A stretch of 29,174 nt of DNA from JAEUTH01 sp039931675 (GTDB lineage Bacteria; Bacteroidota; Bacteroidia; AKYH767-A; OLB10), in assembly GCA_039931675.1 (NCBI GenBank), contig JBDTRM010000024.1:1-29174 (forward strand). Reading direction: 5' to 3'. The notes under the pieces were generated by a model that saw nothing but the letters and a program-made list of their open reading frames with translations, did not search any database and was not told the origin of the DNA. Of this stretch, positions 17,207-27,500 are shown piece after piece. The stretch's first letter is position 1, and each line of letters begins with the position of its first letter. Made by a program: the position numbers and the translations under genes.

Positions 17207-19897
17207 ATGTTTATGCCCAAAATATTTACATCTTATTTCCTTTCATTTATAACATTATCACTCTTATTAGTTCTTCAAAATGGAAATGCACTTGCAGAGC
17301 ACAATATTTCAATTGATAATAACAAATTCAAAAACGGCAATGTAGGTTTTGTAAAAAATGCCGGGCAGGTTTATGATTATGATAAAAGACATGCCAATAC
17401 GGTTTTATACAGCTTAAATGCCGACAACTCTTCAATATTTCTGACCACATCAGGATTGACTTATTCTATTATCGAAAGAGAATTCCAGAATGCGAGTCCT
17501 GCAAGTGATCAGAACCGGGTAAGTCCTGATAAAAATTGTACAGACAAGAAAGTGGTTCGTCTTGATATGAATATGCTCGGTGCAGTTATCCTTAAACAAA
17601 ATATTGTTGAGATGGAATACATTAACGATGTTCCATTATGTTTTTATGGCACTTCAATAAGTGAAGAAGCCCAGCAGTTGCGTTTTTGCAGGCAGGTGCT
17701 TATTAAAAATATCTATCCCGACATTGACTGGCTTTTGAAAATCACACCCGAAAACACTTTCAAGTATGATTTTATCATTCATCCGGGAGGTGATTTAAGC
17801 AGGATTAGATTTCAATATAACGGCAGTTCTTCTATAACGCTCAACAAAAATAAAGATCAGCTTACTTTAGCAACACCATTAGGTAATATCACCGAAGGTA
17901 AGTTGTATTGCTACACCCAGGAAGATCAGTTTCCTATTTTATCAAAGTATATTGTCGGTGAAAATATTGTTGGTGTAAACATAGCAGGTTACAATAAAAA
18001 TAAAACTTTAGTTGTTGATCCTGCAATTGAAATGGTGCTTACCTGGTCAACTTATTATGGCGGTGGCGCAATTGGCGGAGGTGGCGGCACAGTATGCAAC
18101 GGAATTAAATGCGATGAAGCTCATAACAGGGTATATGTTACCGGGTATTGTTTCTCAAATCCTTTTCCTGTTTACAATAATTCTGTATCCTATTATTTTT
18201 ATCCTTCATTGGCCGGATCAAGTATTGAAGCATTCATTTCAGCTTTCGATTTAAGCGGAGCGCAGCAATGGGCAACCTATTACATGAGTACCGATTATGA
18301 TGCAGCCTTTGATGTTACAACTGATAACAACGGAAACGTTTACATGGTTGGCACCACAGAATCACATAACAGCAGCACCATTGGTTTCTTAACACAGGCA
18401 TTGCCCGGTTCTGCAAACAGTTATCTCCAATCAACGAATCATGCCACACCCATGGTAGCAGGGGTTTACAATTACCAGGAAGGTTTCATTGTAAGGTTTA
18501 ACTCGTCAGGTAAACTCAAGTGGGCAACATTGCTTGGAGGTGATCGTACTGATCAGCTTTACAGCGTGGCATGTGATAATAATAACAATGTTTTCGTGGC
18601 AGGATTAACATGGTCGCAAAGTTTACTGCCCCTTTTAAAACAAGGTTCAGCAGGATTCATTCAACCCACATTAAATGGGGGACAAGATGGCTTGATAGCA
18701 AGTTTTAATTCGAATACGAAATTGATGTGGTGTACTTATTATGGCAATTCAGGAACTGATTGCCGCACAATAAAATGTGATGGCAGCAACAATATTTATG
18801 TAACAGGCGCTATTGGTTCTGCCACGGGATTTCCATTTTATGCTATGGCCGGAGCTTATAACAACAAAACAAACGGATACTATGTATCGGTGTTTTATCC
18901 GGGAACTAAACGTAAATGGTGTTCATCATTTCAAAGCGGACAATGTATAACTGACTTATGTATCAGCAAATCAGACGGTACTGTATTAGTTACAGGATAC
19001 ACAATTCCCACAACAACTTTTCCATGGCAAAAAGATACAAATGCTACACCAAATTCATTTTTCGATGATACTTATAACGGTGGCGAGTATGATGGATTCC
19101 TGATGACACTTGACCCTGATTACAGCCTGCGATGGGCAACAATGATAGGCGGTGTAAGTAATGATATGGTAACCGCTGCTGCAATAAGCAACACAGGAAA
19201 GATTTTCATTACAGGATATACTGATAACAGTTACATCAATACACCGGGCAACCTGCCTGTAGTGAATCCGGGTGCACCGTCTTACTTTGAAGGTAACATG
19301 GCAGCATATACCCCGGCAGAGATATTTATATCTGCGTTTGATTCTAAATCGGCAGCAGATCCTTACCAGTTAGTTTGGAGTACACTCTTTGGAGATGATA
19401 ACAGCGGTCGTGAAATAGCTTACGATATGGATATGTCAGGCAACAGTTTGTATATGAGCGGTAACGCATTTTTAGAGCCTGCTAATCCCACGTTTCCATT
19501 AATACATGAGCAGAATGGTTTTCTGCAATGCGCTGCTAATCCAATGGTTGCAGGCTTTAATCCATCAGGTTCAAACGGGTTGATTCTCAAGTTTGCGAAT
19601 TATGAGGGAAATCCGTTAAAGGATGCACCTGACAATGTCACCACAAAAAGCTCTTTAAAAATTTATCCTAACCCATGTTCTGAACCTTACCTGAATTTGC
19701 AAACAGGTGATTACGATTTCACAAATGCACAATTTAAAATTGTGGATGTGTACGGCAGAACAATAAAAAATCTAACGCTCAAAACTTCTCAAGGTGAGGT
19801 TGTAAAAATTGATCTTGAAGGTGTGAGTAAAGGCTATTACTTTTTATCTGTGAGTAATGGTGATGATTCCGAGCAGATACCTTTCATCAGATTCTAA
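17207..19897 (+). CDS. Large SBBP-repeat surface protein with T9SS sorting domain
   Basis: An 896-residue exported protein. The signal peptide is about residues 1-30 (ends NALAE); start could also be the Met two codons later at 17213. Residues about 45-275 (VGFVKNAGQV, VLYSLNADNSSIFLTTSGLTY, DWLLKITPENTFKYDFIIHPG) match the N-terminal module that commonly precedes SBBP repeats. Residues about 280-800 hold six or more SBBP beta-propeller-like units (for example WATLLGGDRTDQLYSVACD and GNVYMVGTTES). Residues about 815-896 (LKIYPNPCSEPYLNL, IVDVYGRTIKNL, KGYYFLSV) are a T9SS type A domain. Likely surface-bound or secreted; ligand unknown. It is a relative of the frameshifted gene at 9945. A terminator follows after 70 bp. 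Confidence 0.85.
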   Translation: MFMPKIFTSYFLSFITLSLLLVLQNGNALAEHNISIDNNKFKNGNVGFVKNAGQVYDYDKRHANTVLYSLNADNSSIFLTTSGLTYSIIEREFQNASPASDQNRVSPDKNCTDKKVVRLDMNMLGAVILKQNIVEMEYINDVPLCFYGTSISEEAQQLRFCRQVLIKNIYPDIDWLLKITPENTFKYDFIIHPGGDLSRIRFQYNGSSSITLNKNKDQLTLATPLGNITEGKLYCYTQEDQFPILSKYIVGENIVGVNIAGYNKNKTLVVDPAIEMVLTWSTYYGGGAIGGGGGTVCNGIKCDEAHNRVYVTGYCFSNPFPVYNNSVSYYFYPSLAGSSIEAFISAFDLSGAQQWATYYMSTDYDAAFDVTTDNNGNVYMVGTTESHNSSTIGFLTQALPGSANSYLQSTNHATPMVAGVYNYQEGFIVRFNSSGKLKWATLLGGDRTDQLYSVACDNNNNVFVAGLTWSQSLLPLLKQGSAGFIQPTLNGGQDGLIASFNSNTKLMWCTYYGNSGTDCRTIKCDGSNNIYVTGAIGSATGFPFYAMAGAYNNKTNGYYVSVFYPGTKRKWCSSFQSGQCITDLCISKSDGTVLVTGYTIPTTTFPWQKDTNATPNSFFDDTYNGGEYDGFLMTLDPDYSLRWATMIGGVSNDMVTAAAISNTGKIFITGYTDNSYINTPGNLPVVNPGAPSYFEGNMAAYTPAEIFISAFDSKSAADPYQLVWSTLFGDDNSGREIAYDMDMSGNSLYMSGNAFLEPANPTFPLIHEQNGFLQCAANPMVAGFNPSGSNGLILKFANYEGNPLKDAPDNVTTKSSLKIYPNPCSEPYLNLQTGDYDFTNAQFKIVDVYGRTIKNLTLKTSQGEVVKIDLEGVSKGYYFLSVSNGDDSEQIPFIRF

Positions 19898-19967
19898 CCG
19901 AGTTTTTCTTGCCGTACACGAAGACAGGAGTGAATTCGTACTTTTCTAAGGCACTTTTCTAACTTTG

Positions 19968-19996
19968 TGCTCCGGATGCAAATCCGGAGCATTTTT
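19968..19996 (+). terminator. Rho-independent terminator after the SBBP gene
   Basis: Perfect 10-bp stem TGCTCCGGAT / ATCCGGAGCA (19968-19977, 19982-19991), loop GCAA, then TTTTT. The T-run is on the plus strand, so it serves the upstream gene; the converging minus-strand gene ends 37 bp further on. Confidence 0.9.
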
Positions 19997-20033
19997 CGTT
20001 TTCATAAGCTTAGTTTGCGGATTGATCCAACGA

Positions 20034-22202
20034 TCATTGCTTCACTATCATTTGATTTTTCCTTTTCTTCTTCACTGTGCTGCCCGAATCTTTTATAAAA
20101 TTGGCCTTCCCTTTTACTGAAACTTTTGCGCCCGTTTTTATTTCAAGTGTAGCTCCTTCCATTATAAGTTTCGAATTGTTTTTCACAATTAGTTGAGCGC
20201 CATTCTCCAAAACAATTTTACTTCCGTTTAATAATTGAATGGTGCTGTTATTATCAGCTATCAGCTTACAACTGCTTTCAATAATTAATAAGGTGTTTTC
20301 AGGAAAGCGTAAAGTGGTTGGTGAGGCAAACACTTTTCGCTTATTAAAATCAATCGGATTGTTGATCCGCGTTGGTGTTAATCCCTGGTCAAGTGTAACT
20401 GTTGAATTATTGCTGATGCGCAAGGCATGTGTTTCGTCAATACATGCCTCAGGAACTACAATTGTATCGCTGCACCATCGTACTGGATTTACAATGGAAT
20501 AATCATCATTTCTCAATTTGATTTTGATAGAACCATCAGGCAATTCATCAAGCAGTTCAATTGAAATCCCATTCAGATAAGTAATACGGTTATTCAGTGA
20601 GTTACGATTGCTTTTATTGAAGGGTGTTATCATCCTGTTAAAAACAGCAGAAAGTAAATTTGCCGAAGACGGATTAGTTCCTATACCAATTTTATGATTG
20701 CCTTGTTTTGTAAAAGCAACATCAGCATTGCCAAGATATGCAAGGTGCTTTATAAACACACCATTTCTTTTTTCAATAGAGGGAACAGCCACTTCATTGT
20801 ATTCAAGCATACCATTGCCATTCAAATCAAGTGTTGGTATTTCAATCGAGTGATTTCCGGTAAAGGGATTTTGAAATTGCGGCAAACGTTCAATAGGATA
20901 CTGAAGCAAATCGTTTATACATTCATTTTTTACTTTAACAGAATCATAAACCAAATCATACATCCCTTGTGCGGGTATCGGATGCAGGTAATCGGCATGT
21001 CCCTGGTAAATTGCACTTCCGGTTTTATCATTGCGGTCCACCTGCACATACATATACAAACCGGGTGTTGATTTTTCAACACAGGCCTCATTCTCAAAAA
21101 CAAAATGATCAAATACGGTTTTGTTTCGTTTGCTTGTCTGGTGATTTTCAATCCATAAAAATTGTGGATACTCATGATCGGTGAGATAGGGCATTTTTAT
21201 TTTCACTGCATCACCTGTTGTTACAAAATCTCTCAGTATAAGGATAGCGTTAGTATCATTATCAAATTCAGCGCTCACTTCATTTTCTTTTTCATCAATA
21301 CAACCCACAAAATATTTTTTGCTTTTTGGCTTCCATCCCAACCTATCCCGGTCCCATGCATTGCAACAAGCAAATGAAGCATTAGCCGCACCAATCACAC
21401 TCCACATGCATTGAATGGGAATCCAATACGAACCCTGTCCGTTTCTTTCGCCACCGCCCACATGAAAATTATTATCTCCGAGAAACAAATGCGTGAATTC
21501 GTGCCTGCAAATTCCGAAAGGCAAATCATTCACCGTTCCGAAATTGGAATAAGTATCACAATCATATCCTCTTAGCTTGCCGAAAGTAGAAGGCACAGCG
21601 CGGCCGTTACTGTTAGGAAGATTGCGTGCATTGCGATACAGCAGCATTACGTGATCCCATTTGTATGGATCGTCTTTACTTGGGGTAATTTTAGGCTCCC
21701 CGGTTTTTGTCATTGTCCAGTTATCAAATGCATCTACACGCAAACCTGAATTGGTTTTAAACTCAGCTTTATTGTTTATTTTTTCAAGTACTGTTTTAAT
21801 ATTAAATCCACCATCCTGAATATTCTGTACTTCGCTCTCTTTGATCGTAACCACCTGGGGATAATAATCGCCAAGCACCAAAAAGTTATTGAAAGATGAT
21901 TCAGCATAAAATTGTGTGATCTTACCAACATAATTATCCGTTACAAACGGATCAAACAAACTGTCTTTCCATAGCGGCAACTGACCCTTTGGCCATTTAT
22001 CATATCCATGTTTGGGATCTGTAGTATCTAATGAATCGTGAACATCATAATCGTATTCAACGAAAATTACCAGTATGCGTAACATGCCGTTGCATGGAAG
22101 TGTTTTTCCATTGCGGCTGTTCATTTGTGCGAATAAAGATTGAGTTCTGAAGGTTGAGTTTTGAATAATTAAAAGGAAAAGAATCAGGATTTTATTTTTC
22201 AT
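20034..22202 (-). CDS. Secreted M6-like zinc metalloprotease with EF-hand loop and beta-ladder C-terminus
   Basis: A 722-residue exported protein. The signal peptide is about 1-26 (SLFAQ). The peptidase-like part (about 40-390) has the zinc motif HEFTH at 234-238 in ICRHEFTHLFLGDNNFH, so E235 would be the catalytic base; SFACCNAWDRDRLGW at 276-290 resembles the segment after the active site in M6 (immune inhibitor A) peptidases. A 12-residue EF-hand-type loop is at D459-E470 (DLNGNGMLEYNE). Residues about 640-705 form short repeating strands (NGSKIVLENGAQLIVKNN) like a small beta-solenoid. No T9SS domain is visible; the end is basic. It starts 28 bp after dusB and may be co-transcribed. Substrate unknown; M6 assignment is by motif only. 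Confidence 0.65.
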   Translation of the reverse strand: MKNKILILFLLIIQNSTFRTQSLFAQMNSRNGKTLPCNGMLRILVIFVEYDYDVHDSLDTTDPKHGYDKWPKGQLPLWKDSLFDPFVTDNYVGKITQFYAESSFNNFLVLGDYYPQVVTIKESEVQNIQDGGFNIKTVLEKINNKAEFKTNSGLRVDAFDNWTMTKTGEPKITPSKDDPYKWDHVMLLYRNARNLPNSNGRAVPSTFGKLRGYDCDTYSNFGTVNDLPFGICRHEFTHLFLGDNNFHVGGGERNGQGSYWIPIQCMWSVIGAANASFACCNAWDRDRLGWKPKSKKYFVGCIDEKENEVSAEFDNDTNAILILRDFVTTGDAVKIKMPYLTDHEYPQFLWIENHQTSKRNKTVFDHFVFENEACVEKSTPGLYMYVQVDRNDKTGSAIYQGHADYLHPIPAQGMYDLVYDSVKVKNECINDLLQYPIERLPQFQNPFTGNHSIEIPTLDLNGNGMLEYNEVAVPSIEKRNGVFIKHLAYLGNADVAFTKQGNHKIGIGTNPSSANLLSAVFNRMITPFNKSNRNSLNNRITYLNGISIELLDELPDGSIKIKLRNDDYSIVNPVRWCSDTIVVPEACIDETHALRISNNSTVTLDQGLTPTRINNPIDFNKRKVFASPTTLRFPENTLLIIESSCKLIADNNSTIQLLNGSKIVLENGAQLIVKNNSKLIMEGATLEIKTGAKVSVKGKANFIKDSGSTVKKKRKNQMIVKQ

Positions 22203-22230
22203 AAATATACATTCTCTGTTAGTTCAAAAC

Positions 22231-23217
22231 TCATCCTTCGACCATCTGATACCTTCCTGCAACTTCATCAAGTAGTTGATTTAATTCATCAAGATTTTCA
22301 GAAGTTACCAATTGCATTCTGAATTCTTTAAAATGATCAAGACCGCGAAAATAATTTGCATAATGCCTGCGCATTTCGAGAATGCCGCCTTTCGGGCCTT
22401 TCCACTCAACTGATTTCATAAGATGAGTACGGCAAACTTCAACACGTTCTTCAATACCCGGTTTCGGTAAATGATTTCCTGTTTCGAGGAAATGCTTCAC
22501 CTCGTTAAATATCCATGGGTAACCAATTGCAGCACGGCCTATCATCACACCATCCACACCATATTTTTCTTTATGTGCTTTTATTTTTTCGGGAGTATCG
22601 GCATCGCCATTACCAAAAACAGGAATGTGCATGCGTGGATTGTTTTTTATTTCACCAATCAAAGTCCAGTCAGCATCGCCCTTATACATTTGCGCGCGGG
22701 TGCGGCCATGTATTGTAAGGGCAGCAATGCCTATGTCCTGCAAGCGCTCGGCAACTTCTACAACATTTTTTGTGTTATCATCCCAGCCCAAACGTGTTTT
22801 AACTGTAACGGGTCGCGTTGCTACTTTAATAATTTCAGAAGTCATGCTCACCATCTTATCAATGTCCTGCAACAGGGCCGCACCGGCACCTTTGCAGGCA
22901 ACAGCTTTAACAGGGCAGCCGTAATTGATATCAATCAAATCAGGCAGAACGGCATCAGCTATTCTTCCTGCTTCGCGCATGGAGTCAATATCACTGCCGA
23001 ATAACTGTATCCCTATAGGTCGTTCGTATTGAAAAATGTCCAGCTTTTTCATGCTCTTTGCAGCATCGCGTATCAAACCTTCTGACGAAATAAACTCAGT
23101 GTACATAAGGTCAGCCCCATTGGCTTTGCAAACTGCACGAAAAGGCGGATCGCTTACATCCTCCATAGGAGCAAGCAATAAAGGGAAATCAGGAAGTTGT
23201 ATGTTGCCGATGTTCAT
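22231..23217 (-). CDS. dusB: tRNA-dihydrouridine synthase DusB
   Basis: A 328-residue cytoplasmic FMN enzyme that reduces uridines in the tRNA D-loop using NADPH. TIM-barrel signatures: LLLAPMEDVSDPPFR at 13-27 (FMN phosphate region), INYGCP with catalytic C101, AGAALLQD at 111-118, VKTRLGWDD, TIHGRTRAQ, VFGNGDADTPEK and DGVMIGRAAIGYPWIF. Length is normal. The start MNIGNIQLPDFPLLLAPM is typical of the family in Bacteroidota. Divergent from the CPBP protease gene across a 153-bp spacer; followed by the metalloprotease. Confidence 0.95.
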   Translation of the reverse strand: MNIGNIQLPDFPLLLAPMEDVSDPPFRAVCKANGADLMYTEFISSEGLIRDAAKSMKKLDIFQYERPIGIQLFGSDIDSMREAGRIADAVLPDLIDINYGCPVKAVACKGAGAALLQDIDKMVSMTSEIIKVATRPVTVKTRLGWDDNTKNVVEVAERLQDIGIAALTIHGRTRAQMYKGDADWTLIGEIKNNPRMHIPVFGNGDADTPEKIKAHKEKYGVDGVMIGRAAIGYPWIFNEVKHFLETGNHLPKPGIEERVEVCRTHLMKSVEWKGPKGGILEMRRHYANYFRGLDHFKEFRMQLVTSENLDELNQLLDEVAGRYQMVEG

Positions 23218-23224
23218 TAATTGA

Positions 23225-23366
23225 AACTGGAAATTTGAAATTAGAAATTGGAAATTTGGTCTGCCTGAAATTATTTGCGAGGTATTAATCTTTGCCTATT
23301 GCCTATTGCCCATTGCAAACTTTCTCAATCGCTCACTGCAAACTTTTTATATTGCGCGCAAATTTA
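23225..23366. repeat. Simple-sequence spacer between divergent genes
   Basis: Contains imperfect GGAAATTTGAAATT units (23228-23258), three TTGCCTA/TTGCCCA units (23294-23315) and two TGCAAACTTT copies (23314-23323, 23337-23346). The palindrome TTGCGCGCAA at 23353-23362 lies just before the CPBP gene; the minus strand here reads TAAATTTG (23366-23359), a possible -7 element for dusB, but I find no matching -33. Confidence 0.55.
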
Positions 23367-23370
23367 GCAA

Positions 23371-24333
23371 ATGAAGTTTAAAGGCAGTTTAGAAGCATTA
23401 CCTGATTTTTTTAAGTTGGTTATGGTGTTCACTTTTTTTCTCACCATGATGCTGGTTTCTGCGGCCATAGCAGGGTTAATGTGCTCCCTGATTTATGATG
23501 TGGATTTCTTTGCAAACCCGCTTGCAGCAATTGATTACACTAATGGAAATGTATTAGCGGCCACCAAGCTTTTCCAATTAATATCAGCAGCAGGAACATT
23601 CATTGTTACTCCCTTAATAGCTGCTTTTGTATTGGACAGGAACCCGGGAAAGTTCACAGGGATTTCTGTAAAACCGATTTTGATCACGCTTATCCCTGTT
23701 GTACTTGTGATGTTTACAGCAACGCCTTTTATTAATTATCTCGTGAAAGTAAACTCAGTGCTTAGTTTGCCCGATTCATTAAAGGCGCTTGAAGACTGGA
23801 TGCGCGCATCAGAAGACGAGGCATCAAAAATTACTGATGCATTTTTAAAAATGAATAATAGGAGCGACCTGTTTATTAACCTGCTTATAGTTGCAGTAAT
23901 TCCGGCTATCGGAGAGGAACTGATGTTTCGCGGAGTAATACAAACTTTGCTGAAAAAAATGTTTGGTAATATTCACGTGGCCATTCTTTTTGCTTCCATT
24001 TTTTTCAGTGCAATGCACTTGCAGTTTTTTGGATTCCTGCCACGAATGGCATTAGGAATGGTATTAGGATTCTTATTTGAATGGAGTAGTTCATTATGGC
24101 TTCCTATTCTTGCACATTTTGTAAACAATGCTTCGGCAGTAATTTTTTATTACATCGCTTCGCGAGATAAGCTCCCGTTTAACCAGGATACTATTGGCGC
24201 TGATAAGGGCGATACGCTTCTGCTGCTTGTATCAGTTGGCTTGAGTTGGGCATTTTTGTTTTCAATAAAAAAATGGTGTGAGAAAAATAATTTATCGAAG
24301 CCGGAAGAAAAAGAAGAGGATATTTTATACTAA
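23371..24333 (+). CDS. CPBP-family (CAAX/Abi) intramembrane metalloprotease
   Basis: A 320-residue polytopic membrane protein with about eight hydrophobic helices. The three CPBP/Abi motifs are intact: E182-E183-x3-R187 (GEELMFRG), F212-x3-H216 (FSAMH), and H249-x3-N253 (HFVNN). These would hold the zinc or general base of a glutamic/metalloprotease of the Rce1 type. Substrate unknown in most bacteria. The C-terminus is charged (KPEEKEEDI). Single gene, divergent from dusB. The 244-bp spacer that follows carries the candidate pyc promoter. Confidence 0.92.
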   Translation: MKFKGSLEALPDFFKLVMVFTFFLTMMLVSAAIAGLMCSLIYDVDFFANPLAAIDYTNGNVLAATKLFQLISAAGTFIVTPLIAAFVLDRNPGKFTGISVKPILITLIPVVLVMFTATPFINYLVKVNSVLSLPDSLKALEDWMRASEDEASKITDAFLKMNNRSDLFINLLIVAVIPAIGEELMFRGVIQTLLKKMFGNIHVAILFASIFFSAMHLQFFGFLPRMALGMVLGFLFEWSSSLWLPILAHFVNNASAVIFYYIASRDKLPFNQDTIGADKGDTLLLLVSVGLSWAFLFSIKKWCEKNNLSKPEEKEEDILY

Positions 24334-24472
24334 AACGGGATGAAATAATTCATCTGTTTGGATTCAAAACATTATATGAGATAAAATTTAAAATAAAATA
24401 TTCCTGTTTATTGTTGGGTTGAAAATAAGATACATGAATTGAAATATCTTTTTCAAAATATCATTCACTCAC

Positions 24473-24504
24473 TTGCCTTATAACTTTATCCCGTATATTT
24501 TCGC
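24473..24504 (+). promoter_or_regulatory. Candidate Bacteroidota-type promoter for pyruvate carboxylase
   Basis: TTG at 24473-24475, 20 bp, then TATTTTCGC at 24496-24504, the same -7 element as before hppA. It predicts a leader of about 65-70 nt before the ATG at 24578. Based on pattern only. Confidence 0.4.
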
Positions 24505-24577
24505 CTTTATTATAAAACAGTTTTGCTCTCTCATTTTTTATCACTGCGCATTTGTCCCTCAGCGTTCAAAATAAATT

Positions 24578-27500
24578 ATGCAAAAAATTCAAAAACTTCT
24601 TGTAGCCAATCGTGGCGAAATTGCAATCCGCGCATTGCGTGCCGCTGCCGAATTAGGAATTCGTACGGTAGCAGTTTACACTTACGAAGATCGTTACTCG
24701 CTCCATCGCTACAAAGCTGATGAAGCATATCAAATCGGTCCGGACAGCGAGGCTTTGAAGCCATATCTTGATGTGGAAGAAATTATCCGCATCGCAAAAA
24801 AATATGAGGTGGATGCAATCCATCCTGGTTATGGTTTCCTTTCGGAGAATGTAACTTTTGCAAGACGTTGCCGCGAAATGAAAATAATTTTTGTTGGTCC
24901 CAAGCCTGAAGTGATGGAGCAGTTGGGTGATAAAGTTGCTTCAAAAAAAGTAGCTCGAGAATGTGGTGTGCCGATTATTGAAGACAATAAAGAATTACTT
25001 ACCGATGCAAAAATTGCATTGAAGGAAGCAAAGCGCATCGGTTTTCCGGTTATCCTGAAAGCCAGTGCTGGTGGTGGCGGTAGAGGCATGAGGGTAATTA
25101 ATAAAGAAGAAGAATTAGAAAAATCTTTTAACGAAGCCAAGCGCGAAGCGGGAAATGCTTTTGGTGATGATACCATTTTCATAGAAAAATTTGTAACCAA
25201 TCCCAAGCATATCGAAGTGCAAATTCTTGGTGATGAATATGGAAACATCGTTCACCTGTTCGAGCGTGATTGCAGCGTGCAGCGCAGGTTTCAAAAGGTT
25301 GTTGAAATTGCTCCCGCTCCATCATTAAAACAGGAAACGAAAAACAAGCTGTACGAATATGCTTTAAAGCTTGCGCGAAAAGTAAATTATAACAATGCAG
25401 GCACAGTTGAATTTTTAGTGGACGAACAGGAAAATATTTTTTTCATAGAAGTAAATCCGCGCATACAAGTGGAGCATACGGTTACTGAAGAAGTTACGGG
25501 AATTGACATTGTACGTTCGCAATTGCTGATTGCTGATGGAAAAGAATTAGCATCAAAAGAAATTGATATACCATCGCAGGAAACCTTGCGCTGTTTAGGT
25601 TTTGCAATTCAATGCCGATTAACAACAGAAGATCCAGCAAACAATTTCAAACCTGATTATGGAACTATCATCGCTTATCGCAATGCAGGAGGTTATGGCA
25701 TTCGCATTGATGAAGGCTCATCTTATCAAGGCGTAAAAGTTTCTCCATTCTTCGATAGCATGTTGGCAAAGGTGACTGCAAAAGGTCGCACGCTTAAAGG
25801 AGCAAGTGCGCGTATGCTGCGCACGTTAGCCGAGTTCCGCATTCGTGGTGTGAAGACCAACATGCCTTTTTTAGAAAACGTTTTAAAGCATCCTGTTTTC
25901 CAGGAGGGAAAGTGTACAGTAAAGTTTATCGAAAACTATCCCGAACTGTTTATCTTCAAAACCCGCATGGATAGCGGGACGAAAGTATTACGCTTCATTG
26001 CTGATGCAACAGTGAACGGAAGTCCTGATGTGCAGAAGGTGGATACAAGCAAAATTTTTCTGCCAGCAAAAATTCCATCGTACAATAAATTTGAAGCAAG
26101 AGTTGACGGCACAAAACAATTGCTCTCACAACTTGGTCCCGTAAAATTTTCGGAGTGGCTGAAGGAGCAAAAGCAAATTCAATTTACTGATACAACATTG
26201 CGTGATGCACATCAAAGCTTGCTTGCAACTCGTGTTCGAACAACGGATATGTTGCGCGTTGCCGAAGCATTCTCTTACATGCATCCGCAAACTTTTAGTA
26301 TGGAAGTATGGGGTGGTGCAACGTTTGATGTTGCGTTGCGTTTCTTACACGAAGACCCGTGGAGGCGTTTAAAGTTATTGCGAGAAGCAGTGCCCAATAT
26401 TTTATTACAGATGCTCATTCGCGGAAGCAATGCAATTGGTTATGCAGCCTATCCCGACAATCTCGTGGAAAAATTTATTGAACAAAGTTGGGCTAATGGT
26501 GTGGATGTGTTCCGCATTTTCGATTCGCTGAATTGGGTGAAGAGCATGTTGGTTTCTATCACTGCTGTGCGTGAACGTACAGGTGGAATTGCGGAAGCAT
26601 GCATCTGCTACACAGGTGATATTTTTGATAAGAAGCGCAGCAAGTTCAACATGAAATATTATGTTGACTTGGCGAAAGAAATGGAAGATGCAGGCGCACA
26701 CATTCTTGGCATAAAAGATATGGCGGGACTTTTAAAACCTTATGCTGCCGAAGCACTTATCACTGAATTAAAAAAGTCAATCAATATTCCAATTCACTTG
26801 CATACGCATGATACAAGTAGCATACAGGCAGCAACGTATATGAAGGCTGTTGAAGCAGGTGTAGATGTAATTGATTGTGCACTCGGTTCACTGAGTGGTT
26901 TAACATCGCAACCCAATTTTAATTCAGTAGTTGAATTACTGAAAGACCATCCACGTCATCAGCCGTTTAACATGGAGTCGCTCAATGAGTTCAGCAATTA
27001 TTGGGAAACGGTGCGTGAATGGTATTATCCTTTTGAAAGTGGACTGATGGCGGGAACGGCAGAGGTTTATAAACATGAAATTCCTGGTGGGCAATATTCC
27101 AATTTAAAACCGCAGGCAATTTCGCTTGGCTTGCAACATCGCATGGAAGAAATTAAACATGCTTATGAAGAAGTGAATTTATTGTTTGGTGATATTGTAA
27201 AGGTTACTCCATCATCAAAAGTGGTTGGCGATATGGCTTTGTACATGGTTACAAATAATCTCACTACGAAAGATATCTTCGAGCGTGGCGATTCGCTTTC
27301 ATTTCCCGAAAGTGTGAAGAGCATGTTTAAAGGCGACCTCGGACAACCGCATGGGGGCTGGCCTGCAGCGCTTCAGAAAATTATTCTTAAAGATGAAAAG
27401 GCTTATACCGATTTACCAAATGCACATCTCGCGCCTATAAATCTTGATAAAGAGTTTGAAGAATTCCGAAATCAATTTGATGCATCACTTACGTTTTTAG

